From Bradyrhizobium sp. WBAH42 (GTDB lineage: Bacteria; Pseudomonadota; Alphaproteobacteria; Rhizobiales; Xanthobacteraceae): 64,000 nucleotides of DNA. The stretch's first letter is position 1, and each line of letters starts with the position of its first letter. The notes below the pieces were generated by a model. The model searched no databases. It was not told the origin of the DNA and was given only the letters and a program-made list of their open reading frames with translations. Shown here piece after piece: positions 28,000-36,921 of this stretch. The translations under genes and the position numbers were made by a program. The DNA is taken from contig NZ_CP036533.1 of NCBI RefSeq assembly GCF_024585265.1, forward strand, positions 434,001-498,000, read 5' to 3'.

Positions 28000-28629
28000 C
28001 TACGCCTCGCGCACGACCGTCTTCAGATAATTGTACGCCTTGATGATCTCGATCAGGCGGTCCTCGGTCGAGCGGTCGCCGCCATTGGCGTCGGGGTGGT
28101 GCTGCTTCACCAGCGCCTTGTACTTGGTCTTGACGTCGGCGAGCGTGGCGCTGGGGCCGAGACCCATGACCTGGAGCGCCTTGCGCTCGGCGTTCATCAC
28201 CTTGCGGGTCTCGGCCTTGGGCTCCGCTTCGGGGCCCTTGCGCCAGCTGGCGCGGCCGTTGATCTCGGAGAACATGCTGAAAGGATCGGCCGCCATGTCG
28301 ATCTCTTCCGCGCCCTTCTTGCCGCCATTGGCGCCCATCTTCCAGGTCGGGCGGTGACCGGTCAGCGCATCCTTCTGGTAGCGCGCAACGGCTTCGGCAT
28401 TCATGCCGGAGAAGAAATTGTAGTTCTGGTTGTACTCGCGCACGTGGTCGAGACAGAAGTGCCAATACTCGCGCTGGTTCTCGCGGCCCTTCGGCGCGCG
28501 GTGCGAGCCCTTGTTGGCGCAGCCCGCCCACTCGCAATTGACCGCGGTGTCGCGCGGCTTCACTTCCGGCTGCTTGCCCCGCGGCTTCACGCGGATGGAG
28601 TCGAAGAACTTTGATGAATCGATCGGCAT
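28000..28629 (-). CDS. J-domain protein with C-terminal J domain
   Basis: A 209-residue DnaJ-like co-chaperone. The J domain is at the C-terminus (about 152-206) with the essential HPD tripeptide at 178-180 (KQHHPDANGG), so it should stimulate a DnaK ATPase. There is no Gly/Phe region. The N-terminal part has C32, C37, C59 and H62 (NCEWAGC, HFCLDHV), a possible metal or Fe-S site, with many aromatic residues after it. The gene is divergent from bolA. This J-domain layout is common in Hyphomicrobiales but the client is unknown. Confidence 0.85.
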   Translation of the reverse strand: MPIDSSKFFDSIRVKPRGKQPEVKPRDTAVNCEWAGCANKGSHRAPKGRENQREYWHFCLDHVREYNQNYNFFSGMNAEAVARYQKDALTGHRPTWKMGANGGKKGAEEIDMAADPFSMFSEINGRASWRKGPEAEPKAETRKVMNAERKALQVMGLGPSATLADVKTKYKALVKQHHPDANGGDRSTEDRLIEIIKAYNYLKTVVREA

Positions 28630-28756
28630 GGCTGACTTTGACTACGCAATGCGAAAACCTTCAAGTCTTGACATTGCAATTCGCTGAGCACCCGGTCGCG
28701 ACGAGCCTGGACGTCCGGGTATTGACGGGGTGCGACCGCGCACCTTAATGGCACAC

Positions 28757-29026
28757 ATGGCTATGAAAGACACTATCAGCAACAAGTTGCAGGAAGCTTT
28801 CACGCCCGAAAGCCTGCAAGTCGTCGACGAGTCACATTTGCATGAGGGCCACGCCGGCCATCGGTCGGGCGGCGAGACGCACTTCCGTGTGTATATCGTG
28901 TCTGCCGCCTTCAAAGGGAAGAGCCGGGTCGACCGTCATCGCATGATAAATTCGGCGCTCGCCGCGGAACTTGCCGGCAGCGTGCACGCGCTCGCGATCA
29001 ATGCGCAGGCGCCGGGGGAAGGTTAG
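28757..29026 (+). CDS. BolA family protein
   Basis: An 89-residue BolA-like protein. DTISNKLQEAFTPESLQVVD is followed by ESHLHEGHAG, then GETHFRVYIVSAAF, KGKSRVDRHRMI and SVHALAINAQAP. The last of these includes the conserved His of the class II KH-like fold. BolA proteins pair with monothiol glutaredoxins in Fe-S handling and iron-dependent regulation. The start is uncertain: ATGs at 28748, 28757 and 28763 are in frame and none has a good ribosome site. 28757 is chosen by family N-termini. Its 3' end overlaps the convergent CNNM/CBS gene by 4 nt. Confidence 0.88.
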   Translation: MAMKDTISNKLQEAFTPESLQVVDESHLHEGHAGHRSGGETHFRVYIVSAAFKGKSRVDRHRMINSALAAELAGSVHALAINAQAPGEG

Positions 29027-30375
29027 AACGACGTCCCGGCCCGTCTCGGCTTGGCCTCTTCCAGCTCGGCCTCGCGCGGCACCGGTGAAATACGGAGCGC
29101 GGTGATGCGGTTGCGCTCGCGGCGGAGCACGCGGAAGCGGAAGCCGTGGAAGGTGAAGCTCTGGCCGCGGTCGGGGATCGAGCGCGCCTCGTGAATGACG
29201 AGGCCGGCGACCGTGGTTGCCTCTTCATCGGGCAGATGCCAGTCCATGGCGCGGTTGAGGTCGCGGATCGGCACCGAGCCGTCGACGACGACGGAGCCGT
29301 CGGGCTGGCGGCGCACGCCGGCCACCACCACGTCATGCTCGTCGGAAATATCGCCGACGATCTCTTCCAGAATGTCTTCCAGCGTCACGAGGCCTTCAAC
29401 CTCGCCATACTCGTCGACGACGAGCGCGAAATGGGTCTTGCGACGGCGGAACGCCTTGAGCTGCTGGGATATCGGCCGCATCTCCGGCACGAACCAGGGC
29501 GGCAGCATGATGGTGGAGACGTCGATGCGCGAGGTCTCGCCCTCCGACGCGCGGATGGCGCGCAACAGATCCTTGGCGTGCAGAATGCCGATGATGTTCT
29601 CCGGCTTGTCGCGCCACAGCGGAATGCGGGTGTATTCGGTGGCCAGCACCTCCCGCACCAGCTCCTCCGGCGGCAGGTCGGCATTGATCATCACCATGGC
29701 GGTGCGGTGAACCATCACGTCGGACACCGTGAGCTCGCCGAGGCGGAAGACGTTGTGAATGTATTCGGCCTCGCCGCTCTCGATCTTGCCGTGCACGGCC
29801 GATTCCTCGACCAGGCCTTCGATCTCCGAATCCGTCAGGATCTCGTGCTGCGAAAACTCCTGGACCCCGATCAGGCGCAGGATCGCGCTCGAGGCCGTGT
29901 TGAGACACCAGCTCAGCGGATAGAACACCAGATAGGAGACATGCAGCGGGTACGCGATCCACTGCGACACCGGCATCGGCTCCCGGATCGCAAGCGTCTT
30001 CGGCACCTGCTCGCCGATGATGATGTGCAGCGACGAGAAGACCAGGAAGCCCGCCACGAACGAGGTGAAGTGCAGCGTGGCCTCCGACAATCCGAGCGGG
30101 CTGAGGACAGGGCTCAGCAGCGCCGACACGGTCGGCTCACCGATCCAGCCGAGACCGAGGGAAGCCATGGTGATGCCGAGCTGGCAGCAGGCGAGATAGG
30201 ATTCGATATTCCCCATCATGGTCTGCAGCAGGCGAGCGCCGAAGCGGTTCTGCTCGACCATGGCCTTGACGCGGAAGCCGCGGCTCTTCACCAGCGCAAA
30301 TTCCGCCGCCACGTAGAACGCGTTGGCAGCGAGCAGGAGGGCCGCAAGCAGAAGGTTGATCGAGATCGAACTCAT
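29023..30375 (-). CDS. CNNM/CBS domain membrane protein (hemolysin family, CorC/HlyC)
   Basis: A 450-residue protein with an N-terminal transmembrane domain of about four helices (DUF21/CNNM, residues 1-190). Two CBS domains lie at about 215-335 (DVMVHRTAMVMINADLPPEE and FALVVDEYGEVEGLVTLEDI). A C-terminal CorC/HlyC transporter-associated domain follows. Related proteins take part in Mg2+/Co2+ homeostasis and are often called hemolysins in databases, a name that says little. It lies 67 nt downstream of aroB on the same strand, likely the same transcript. Confidence 0.9.
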   Translation of the reverse strand: MSSISINLLLAALLLAANAFYVAAEFALVKSRGFRVKAMVEQNRFGARLLQTMMGNIESYLACCQLGITMASLGLGWIGEPTVSALLSPVLSPLGLSEATLHFTSFVAGFLVFSSLHIIIGEQVPKTLAIREPMPVSQWIAYPLHVSYLVFYPLSWCLNTASSAILRLIGVQEFSQHEILTDSEIEGLVEESAVHGKIESGEAEYIHNVFRLGELTVSDVMVHRTAMVMINADLPPEELVREVLATEYTRIPLWRDKPENIIGILHAKDLLRAIRASEGETSRIDVSTIMLPPWFVPEMRPISQQLKAFRRRKTHFALVVDEYGEVEGLVTLEDILEEIVGDISDEHDVVVAGVRRQPDGSVVVDGSVPIRDLNRAMDWHLPDEEATTVAGLVIHEARSIPDRGQSFTFHGFRFRVLRRERNRITALRISPVPREAELEEAKPRRAGTSF

Positions 30376-30442
30376 GTTTGCCTCGCGACCGCCCCGGCAT
30401 TCCCCGCCGTTTCGCGGGCGGCCGATCTGAACGGTCCCGCCA

Positions 30443-31585
30443 TCACTGCGCGAGCTTCTCTTTCAGGAAGTCGCGCACCGGCGCCGGCTCGACATCCTTC
30501 GCGATCACCGCGCGGCCCACCGCCTCCAGCAGGATGAAGGTGAGCTTGCCGCGCTTGACCTTCTTGTCCTGTGCCATCAACGCCATCAGCGCGTCGGCAT
30601 CGGCAAGCCCTTCCTGCGCAAAGCCGGCGATGTCCTGCAGGCGCGTCGGCAGGCCGGCCTCGATGAGGTGACGCTCGACACGTGCGGCATCGGCCGCGCC
30701 GATCATGCCGAGCTTCGCGGAGAACTGCGCCGCCAGCGTCATGCCGATGGCGACGCCCTCGCCGTGGAACAGGCGGTCGGAGAAGCCGGTCGCAGCTTCC
30801 AGCGCGTGACCGAAGGTGTGACCGAGGTTGAGCAGCGCGCGTTCGCCGGTTTCGCGCTCGTCGCGTGAGACGATTGCGGCCTTGGCGCGGCAGGAGGTCG
30901 CGATCGCATGTTCGCGGGCCGAGCCTCCCCTAGAGATGTCGGCATGGTTCTTCTCCAGCCAGGAGAAGAAGGCTTCGTCGCCCAGCACGCCGTATTTGGC
31001 GACCTCGGCATAGCCGGCCCGGAACTGACGCGGCGACAGCGTGTCCAGCACGGCGGTGTCGGCGATGACGAGCACCGGCTGGTGGAAGGCCCCAAGCAAG
31101 TTCTTGCCCTGCGGCGAATTGATGCCGGTCTTGCCGCCGACGGATGAATCGACCTGAGCGAGAAGCGAGGTCGGCACCTGCACGAAATCGACGCCGCGGC
31201 GCAGGATGGCCGCGGCAAAGCCGGCGAGATCGCCGACCACGCCGCCGCCGAGCGCGATGACGAGATCGTTGCGCTCGATTTTTGCGGCGATCAGGGCCTC
31301 GCTGACCTTTTCGAGGCCGGCATAGGTTTTCGAGATCTCGCCTTCCTCGACCACGATGCGCGAGGTCGGAATGCCGGCGGCCGCAAGCGATGCTTCGGTC
31401 GGCTCGAGCCAGTGTTTTGCCACGGTGCGATCGGTCACGATCGCCGTGCGCACGCCGGGACGCAGCGCGGCGATGCGCTCGCCGAGCGAGGCCAGCTCGC
31501 CGCGGCCGATGACGATGTCATAGGCGCGATTCTCCAGCGCGACGCCGACGTTGATGGGATCGGAATGCTTCAGCGGCGCAGTCAT
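30443..31585 (-). CDS. aroB: 3-dehydroquinate synthase
   Basis: A 380-residue NAD+- and metal-dependent enzyme making 3-dehydroquinate from DAHP, the second step of the shikimate pathway. The NAD region is ALGGGVVGDLAGFAAAILRR, then VPTSLLAQVDSSVGGKTGIN. Metal ligands fall in YAEVAKYGVLGD and in the LNLGHTFGHALEAATGF helix (His pair). The start at 31585 (MTAPLKHSDP) overlaps the aroK stop by 4 nt; the longer frame to 31663 runs inside aroK. It is the second gene of the aroK-aroB operon. Confidence 0.96.
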   Translation of the reverse strand: MTAPLKHSDPINVGVALENRAYDIVIGRGELASLGERIAALRPGVRTAIVTDRTVAKHWLEPTEASLAAAGIPTSRIVVEEGEISKTYAGLEKVSEALIAAKIERNDLVIALGGGVVGDLAGFAAAILRRGVDFVQVPTSLLAQVDSSVGGKTGINSPQGKNLLGAFHQPVLVIADTAVLDTLSPRQFRAGYAEVAKYGVLGDEAFFSWLEKNHADISRGGSAREHAIATSCRAKAAIVSRDERETGERALLNLGHTFGHALEAATGFSDRLFHGEGVAIGMTLAAQFSAKLGMIGAADAARVERHLIEAGLPTRLQDIAGFAQEGLADADALMALMAQDKKVKRGKLTFILLEAVGRAVIAKDVEPAPVRDFLKEKLAQ

Positions 31586-32205
31586 CTTAACGCACTCGCA
31601 ACGTCTTGAGGTGGTGGGGCGGACTGCTCGCCGCAGAGATGAGCACGCAACGTCTCGATGCACTCCTCGACGATTTTGTCGTGGGGCACGTCGCGCGAGG
31701 CGATCGTGAGGTCGGCTTTGCCATAGACCGGCTCACGCTCGGTGAGCAGGCGCGTCACCGTCCCTTCCGGATCGGCAGTCTGGAGCAGCGGACGGTCGGC
31801 ACGGCGGCGGACGCGGCGCATGATGACGTCGTGGTCCGCCCTGAGCCAGATCGAGACCGCCTTGGCGGCGATGCGGGACCGCGTCTCCTCGCGCATATAG
31901 GCGCCGCCGCCGGTTGCCAGCACCACGGGTCCATCGTCGAGCAGCCGCGCGATCACCCGTGTCTCGCCCTCGCGGAAATGCGCTTCGCCATAACGCTCGA
32001 AAATTTCCGGTATGGTCATGCCGGCCGCCGCCTCGATCTCCGTGTCGGCGTCGACGAAGGGCAGCTTGAGCCGGGCCGCGAGCCGCCGGCCGATGGTGGA
32101 TTTGCCCACCCCCATCATGCCGACGAGCACGATCGAGCGCGCGCCGAGCGCCGACAGGATGTCGGCCTCGGGCGAAGCAGGAAGCGGCAACGCGGCGTCG
32201 GACAT
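31582..32205 (-). CDS. aroK: Shikimate kinase
   Basis: A 207-residue kinase that phosphorylates shikimate at the 3-hydroxyl with ATP. Walker A GMMGVGKST is at residues 29-37, with the DADTEIEAAAGMTIPEIF shikimate-binding region and lid residues RRVRRRADRPLL. The GGGAYM loop matches the family. The start MSDAALPLPAS at 32205 gives a short variable N-terminus ahead of the P-loop. It is translationally coupled to aroB. The gap upstream to the divergent 48-aa gene is 173 nt. Confidence 0.95.
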   Translation of the reverse strand: MSDAALPLPASPEADILSALGARSIVLVGMMGVGKSTIGRRLAARLKLPFVDADTEIEAAAGMTIPEIFERYGEAHFREGETRVIARLLDDGPVVLATGGGAYMREETRSRIAAKAVSIWLRADHDVIMRRVRRRADRPLLQTADPEGTVTRLLTEREPVYGKADLTIASRDVPHDKIVEECIETLRAHLCGEQSAPPPQDVASALR

Positions 32206-32378
32206 CGTCTCGCTCGACTGGATCTCGCTCGAACTGCCGCCAGATGCGGCATGCTTTGGCCACCTATACGACCCCATGGGGGCCCTCGCCAGAGGACTCT
32301 TGCCACGAAACGGCGAACATGTTGGATGATTTCATTGGTTAATTTGGCTGCCGAGCCCCTACCCGAGACTCCCGAACG

Positions 32379-32525
32379 ATGCCGAGCCTGTTCCGCTTCC
32401 TGACGGTCGTTGCTGTGATCGCCGGCATCGTCTATGGCGTGGTCTTCGCGCTGGCGAACTTCGTCAATCCGAAGCCGCGGGAAATGACGGTGACGATCCC
32501 GCCGGACAAATTTCTCAAGAAATAG
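32379..32525 (+). CDS. 48-residue single-pass membrane peptide
   Basis: A short gene with one hydrophobic helix (FRFLTVVAVIAGIVYGVVFA) and a basic tail PKPREMTVTIPPDKFLKK, so the N-terminus is inside or flipped and the tail is polar. It is only 17 nt upstream of xerD and probably co-transcribed. I recall close relatives of the same length beside xerD in other Hyphomicrobiales, which supports a real gene; the function is unknown. No strong ribosome site is visible. Confidence 0.75.
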   Translation: MPSLFRFLTVVAVIAGIVYGVVFALANFVNPKPREMTVTIPPDKFLKK

Positions 32526-32542
32526 AAGCTAGCCTCCAGGGC

Positions 32543-33499
32543 ATGCGCAACCCGCCCTCAGACGCCAAGCTCATCGGCCTGTTCCTCGACATGCTCGCAG
32601 CGGAACAGGGCGCCGGCCCCAACACGCTCGACGCGTACCGCCGCGACCTCACCGATTTCTCCGAATTTCTGGGCCGGGTCGGCCATACCTTCGTGGATGC
32701 CGAGACCCAGACGCTGCGCGACTATCTCGCCGATCTCGACACCCGCGGTTTCAAGTCCACCAGCGTCGCACGCCGGCTATCGGCGATGCGGCACCTCTAC
32801 CGTTTCCTGCTGAACGAGCGCATCCGCGGTGACGACCCCGCGGCGATCCTGTCAGGCCCGAAGCGCGGCCGCGGCCTGCCAAAAGTGCTGTCGATCGCCG
32901 ACGTCGACCGCATGCTCCGCCGCGCCAAGGAATTGAGCGAGGCGGAAGATGCCTCGCCCTCCAAGCGGCTGCGGGCGCTGCGGCTCTACTGCCTGCTCGA
33001 GGTGCTCTACGCCACGGGCCTGCGCGTCTCCGAGCTGGTGGCACTGCCGCGCTCGGCGGCCAAGCGCGACGCCCGCATGATCGTGGTGCGCGGCAAGGGC
33101 AACAAGGAACGGCTGGTGCCGCTCAACGACGCCTCGCGGCAGGCGATGGCGGATTATCTCGCCGCGACGGAAGCAGCAAAGGCCGACAGGAAGAACAGCG
33201 TGGCCGCCTCGAAATGGCTGTTCCCCTCGTTCGGCGAGAGCGGACATCTGACGCGACAGCATTTTGCCCGCGACTTGAAGGAGCTCGCGGTCGCCTCCGG
33301 CCTGCAGGCCCGGCTGGTCTCCCCGCACGTGCTGCGCCATGCCTTTGCCAGCCATTTGCTGCACAACGGCGCGGACCTGCGCATCGTGCAGACCCTGCTC
33401 GGCCACACCGACATCTCGACGACCCAGATCTATACCCATGTGGTCGAGGAGCGACTCAAGAGCCTGGTGCGCGACCTGCACCCGCTGGCGGAGAAGTAA
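32543..33499 (+). CDS. xerD: Site-specific tyrosine recombinase XerD
   Basis: A 318-residue tyrosine recombinase that resolves chromosome dimers at dif with XerC and FtsK. An N-terminal SAM-like core-binding domain spans about 1-105. The catalytic domain has Arg161 (ATGLRVSELV), His262 and Arg265 (HVLRHAF), His288 (LGHTDIST) and nucleophile Tyr297 (TQIYTHV). All are present, so it should be active. It follows the 48-residue peptide gene with a 17-nt gap, and no integron or phage features are nearby. Confidence 0.95.
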   Translation: MRNPPSDAKLIGLFLDMLAAEQGAGPNTLDAYRRDLTDFSEFLGRVGHTFVDAETQTLRDYLADLDTRGFKSTSVARRLSAMRHLYRFLLNERIRGDDPAAILSGPKRGRGLPKVLSIADVDRMLRRAKELSEAEDASPSKRLRALRLYCLLEVLYATGLRVSELVALPRSAAKRDARMIVVRGKGNKERLVPLNDASRQAMADYLAATEAAKADRKNSVAASKWLFPSFGESGHLTRQHFARDLKELAVASGLQARLVSPHVLRHAFASHLLHNGADLRIVQTLLGHTDISTTQIYTHVVEERLKSLVRDLHPLAEK

Positions 33500-33517
33500 G
33501 GATAAGTGAGAGGTCTT

Positions 33518-33636
33518 CGTGCCCCGGACGCAGCGCAGCACGTCAGTGATGCGCTGCTGAGCCGGGGCCCAGGCCGCGCTGGGTCCCGGCTCTGCGCAGC
33601 AGCGCTATAAAAGCGCTGCAGCGCGTCCGGGACACG
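33518..33636. repeat. Palindromic repeat, CCGGACGC..GCGTCCGGGAC family (copy 2)
   Basis: Located after xerD. Left arm CGTGCCCCGGACGCAGCGC and right arm GCAGCGCGTCCGGGACACG pair imperfectly. Inner segments include GAGCCGGGGCCCAGG and CTGGGTCCCGGCTC plus an AGCGCTATAAAAGCGCT hairpin. It is closely similar to 53414-53521. Confidence 0.75.
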
Positions 33637-33824
33637 AGAGCCCAGCCAGAACGACGAGGAAACCGCCTTGACTTCGGCCAGATCTCCGCAGAAAGAGCCG
33701 GGGCCCAACGGCTGATTTGGCCGACTGCATCAGCGCACAAGCCAAACCATTGAAGACGCTACACTTCTTTCCGTCATCCCAACCTCGCTTCGCTTCTCGA
33801 GCCCCGTCCCCTTATATTGAGTTG

Positions 33825-34787
33825 ATGCAAGACCAGATGCGCAGCTATCTCGACTTCGAAAAGCCCGTCGCCGAGCTCGACTCCAAGGTCGACGAATTGC
33901 GCGCGCTCGCCGCCACCGGCACCGATATCAGCGACGAGGTCGGACGGATCGAGGACAAGGCGGCGCAGGCGCTGGCCGACCTCTATGCGAACCTGACGCC
34001 GTGGCAGAAGACGCTTGTCGCGCGGCATCCGCAGCGGCCGCATTTCAACGACTTCATCAAGGGCCTGATCACCGAGTTCACCCCGCTCGCCGGCGATCGC
34101 AAGTTCGGCGAGGACGAGGCGCTGGTCGCCGGCTTCGGCCGCTTCCGCGGCGAGCCGATCTGCGTGATGGGCCAGGAAAAGGGCGATTCCACCGAGAGCC
34201 GCATCCGGCACAATTTCGGCATGGCGCGCCCCGAAGGCTATCGCAAATGCGTGCGGCTGATGGAGATGGCCGAGCGCTTCGGCCTGCCGGTGCTATCGCT
34301 GGCCGATTCCGCCGGCGCCTATCCCGGCATCGGCGCCGAGGAGCGGGGACAAGCCGAGGCGATCGCGCGCTCGACCGATGCGTGCCTGGCGCTGACCGTG
34401 CCGAACGTCGCGATCGTCACCGGCGAGGGCATGTCGGGCGGCGCCATCGCCATCACCACCGCCAACAAGGTCTTGATGCTGGAGCACGCGATCTACAGCG
34501 TGATCTCGCCGGAGGCGGCGTCCTCCATTCTCTGGCGCGACGGCACCAAGGCGCAGGAAGCCGCCAACAACATGAAGATCACCGCCCAGGACATGCTCCG
34601 CTTTGGCGTGATCGACGCCATCCTGAAGGAGCCGGTCGGCGGCGCCCACCGCGACCCCGCCGCCATGATCGCCACCACGGGCGAGGCCATCGCCAAGGCC
34701 TTCGATGAGCTCCGGAACTTTGATGGGGATGCCATCCGCAAGCAGCGGCGGCAGAAATTCCTCGATATCGGCCGGAAACTGGGCTAA
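33825..34787 (+). CDS. accA: Acetyl-CoA carboxylase carboxyltransferase subunit alpha
   Basis: A 320-residue subunit of the carboxyltransferase that moves CO2 from biotin to acetyl-CoA, giving malonyl-CoA for fatty acid synthesis. The N-terminal helices YLDFEKPVAELDSKVDELRA are followed by the crotonase-like core with DSAGAYPGIGAEERGQAEAI and GEGMSGGAIAITTANKVLML. Length and motifs are normal. The ATG at 33825 (MQDQMRSYLDF) matches family starts; the frame extends upstream to 33717 without support. AccD and biotin carrier are not in the window. Confidence 0.95.
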   Translation: MQDQMRSYLDFEKPVAELDSKVDELRALAATGTDISDEVGRIEDKAAQALADLYANLTPWQKTLVARHPQRPHFNDFIKGLITEFTPLAGDRKFGEDEALVAGFGRFRGEPICVMGQEKGDSTESRIRHNFGMARPEGYRKCVRLMEMAERFGLPVLSLADSAGAYPGIGAEERGQAEAIARSTDACLALTVPNVAIVTGEGMSGGAIAITTANKVLMLEHAIYSVISPEAASSILWRDGTKAQEAANNMKITAQDMLRFGVIDAILKEPVGGAHRDPAAMIATTGEAIAKAFDELRNFDGDAIRKQRRQKFLDIGRKLG

Positions 34788-35218
34788 TTCGCCTCGATTC
34801 CAGTCTCGTAGGGTGGGCAAAGCGAAGCGTGCCCACCATTTTACGCCTCGCAACGGACAGATCGTGGGCACGGCGCTTCGCGCCTTTGCCCACCCTACGA
34901 GACCTTTCGCAGTCCCCGGTAACCCAGCGTTAACCCTTTTTTTGCCCAAATCGGCGATCTGAGTCCTGCTGGGCCAAAAGCCCAAGTTCCGTCCCAAGTC
35001 GCGTCCATTTAGTCTCTGTTGACCATGCCACTGGGCCAACGCCCTCGTGATCCCCGCTCGGGTTGCGACCACATGACCCAGAGGTTAGAATTTTAATCAA
35101 TGGCTTCAGGGCATAAGCGCTGGAGCGGGGTCTGACCGGGCCCGTCTCGGCGGGTCGGTTTTCCGGTCGGATTGCGCTTCGGGAGAATTGGGGTTCGCGC
35201 TTCAATGCCCGGCACGGT
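34788..35218. other. 431-nt gap between accA and the L,D-transpeptidase gene
   Basis: The left third holds a palindromic repeat (34804-34902). The rest contains a T-rich tract near 34936, a small GGGC-CAAAA-GCCC hairpin near 34979 and an AT-rich patch near 35088-35101 that may contain the promoter of the lipoprotein gene. No credible ORF was seen. Confidence 0.6.
34804..34902. repeat. Palindromic repeat, CGTAGGGTGGGCAAAG family (copy 2)
   Basis: Perfect 19-nt arms, TCTCGTAGGGTGGGCAAAG (34804-34822) and its complement (34884-34902). Inner GCGTGCCCACCATT and GTGGGCACGGC segments pair. It lies 16 nt after the accA stop, a candidate transcript end. Confidence 0.8.
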
Positions 35219-36808
35219 GTGGGGTCCATCTTGATTTCTCGTTCGCTTGCTCGCGCGCTCTTGGCTTCGGTTGCGCTGATGACGGCCGGCGTTCTGCTGT
35301 CCGGCTGCGACACCGATCAGGTCTCGCTCGCAACCAATGCCAAGGCCAATCAGCCCGTGCCGCCGAAGCTGATCGCCGCGATGGCCGAGAAGAACATGGA
35401 CCTGCAATCGCCGATCCTGGTCCGCCTGTTCAAGCAGGAGGCGGAGCTCGAGGTCTGGAAGCAGACCCGCAACGGCCAGTTCGCGCTGCTCAAGACCTAT
35501 CCGATCTGCCGCTGGTCGGGCGATCTCGGCCCCAAGGTGCGCGAGGGCGACCGTCAAGCGCCGGAAGGATTCTACTCGATCAACCCGGGCCAGATGAATC
35601 CGCAATCGGCCTATTACCTCTCGTTCAACACCGGCTATCCGAACGCGTTCGACAAGGCGCTGGGCCGCACCGGCTCGCAGCTGATGGTGCACGGCGACTG
35701 CTCTTCGCGCGGCTGCTACGCGATGACGGATGAGCAGATCGCGGAGATCTATTCGCTGGGGCGCGAATCCTTCTTCGGCGGCCAGAAGGCGTTCCAGCTG
35801 CAGGCCTATCCGTTCAAGATGACGCCGGTGAACATGGCCAAGCACCGGAACAATCCGAACATGGCGTTCTGGAAGATGATCAAGGAAGGCTATGATCATT
35901 TCGAGGTGACGCGGCAGGAGCCGAAGGTCGATTTCTGCGAGAAGAAGTACGTCTTCGACGCGGCGAAACCGGCCGATGCCAAGCGCGATCCGGTGTTCGA
36001 CGCTTCCGCAAAATGCCCGGCCTATGTGATCCCCGAGGACGTCGCCAGCGCCGTGCGCGAGAAGCAGGCCAAGGACGAAGCCGAATACGCAAAGCTCGTC
36101 GCCAAGGGCACGCCGGTGGCGCGGATGAACACCGGCATCGATGGCGGCATGAACAAGATCTTCGCCGCCAAGATTCCGGAAGGCTCGACCGGCCTGTCCG
36201 AGGGCGCCGAAGGCACCACGCTGCAGATGCTCGCCATGGCGAAGGCGCCCGGCACCATCCCCGGCCACGTCAATCCGCCCAAGCCGAACCTCGACGCCGT
36301 CGCGTCCGCGCCCGCACCGAAGGAAGAGCCTGTCGTCGCCGTCAGCACGCCCGCGACCGGCACCCGCGTCGCCGCGGCCCAACCTGCCGAAAAGTCCGGC
36401 GGCTTCTTCTCCAATCTCGGCCGCAAGATGGGGCTCGGCACCACCGATACCACCGCGACCACCACGCCGACGCCGCAAGCCACCGCGTCCGTGGCCCCGG
36501 CCGCCCAGACCTCCACGACGCCGGCCACGGCCGCCTCGAGACTCAAGGCCGCCGTAACTCGCTTCGTGCCGGGGCAGGACAAGTCCAAGGATTCAGTAAA
36601 GGACGCGGCGAAGGACACGCCGAAGCCGGCCGTTGCGGCGGCCAAGCCTGTCGAGCCGCCGAAGCCCGACACCCGCCTCGCCGCGACACGCCCGGCGCTG
36701 AAGCCGTCGGTCTCGGACGGCGCGGGTGACAATGCCCCGATGATGGCCGGCGCCGCGCCGGTGGTGCAGTCGAACTCGTTCGACAGCCGGTTCTCTGCGG
36801 TGAAGTAA
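35219..36808 (+). CDS. L,D-transpeptidase family lipoprotein with long Ala/Pro/Thr tail
   Basis: A 529-residue envelope protein. The leader ends in VLLSGC, a lipobox, so it is probably lipid-anchored. The YkuD/YafK-type catalytic domain (about 50-225) has HGDCSSRGCYAMTD with His158 and nucleophile Cys166. Such enzymes form or cut 3-3 or lipoprotein peptidoglycan crosslinks. After about residue 260 the chain is low-complexity, rich in Ala, Pro, Thr and Lys, probably a disordered periplasmic spacer. The start is a GTG at 35219; a TTG at 35231 is an alternative. No operon partners are evident. Confidence 0.85.
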   Translation: MGSILISRSLARALLASVALMTAGVLLSGCDTDQVSLATNAKANQPVPPKLIAAMAEKNMDLQSPILVRLFKQEAELEVWKQTRNGQFALLKTYPICRWSGDLGPKVREGDRQAPEGFYSINPGQMNPQSAYYLSFNTGYPNAFDKALGRTGSQLMVHGDCSSRGCYAMTDEQIAEIYSLGRESFFGGQKAFQLQAYPFKMTPVNMAKHRNNPNMAFWKMIKEGYDHFEVTRQEPKVDFCEKKYVFDAAKPADAKRDPVFDASAKCPAYVIPEDVASAVREKQAKDEAEYAKLVAKGTPVARMNTGIDGGMNKIFAAKIPEGSTGLSEGAEGTTLQMLAMAKAPGTIPGHVNPPKPNLDAVASAPAPKEEPVVAVSTPATGTRVAAAQPAEKSGGFFSNLGRKMGLGTTDTTATTTPTPQATASVAPAAQTSTTPATAASRLKAAVTRFVPGQDKSKDSVKDAAKDTPKPAVAAAKPVEPPKPDTRLAATRPALKPSVSDGAGDNAPMMAGAAPVVQSNSFDSRFSAVK

Positions 36809-36921
36809 AGCACGCTACTTCGGACAAACAAAATTTCGCTTTACCCGAACCCCCGAAACACCCTATCCTCCCGCCCATCTCATCCCTCCGGAAGGGGCGG
36901 GTCGCGATCGTCACGGTTCGT

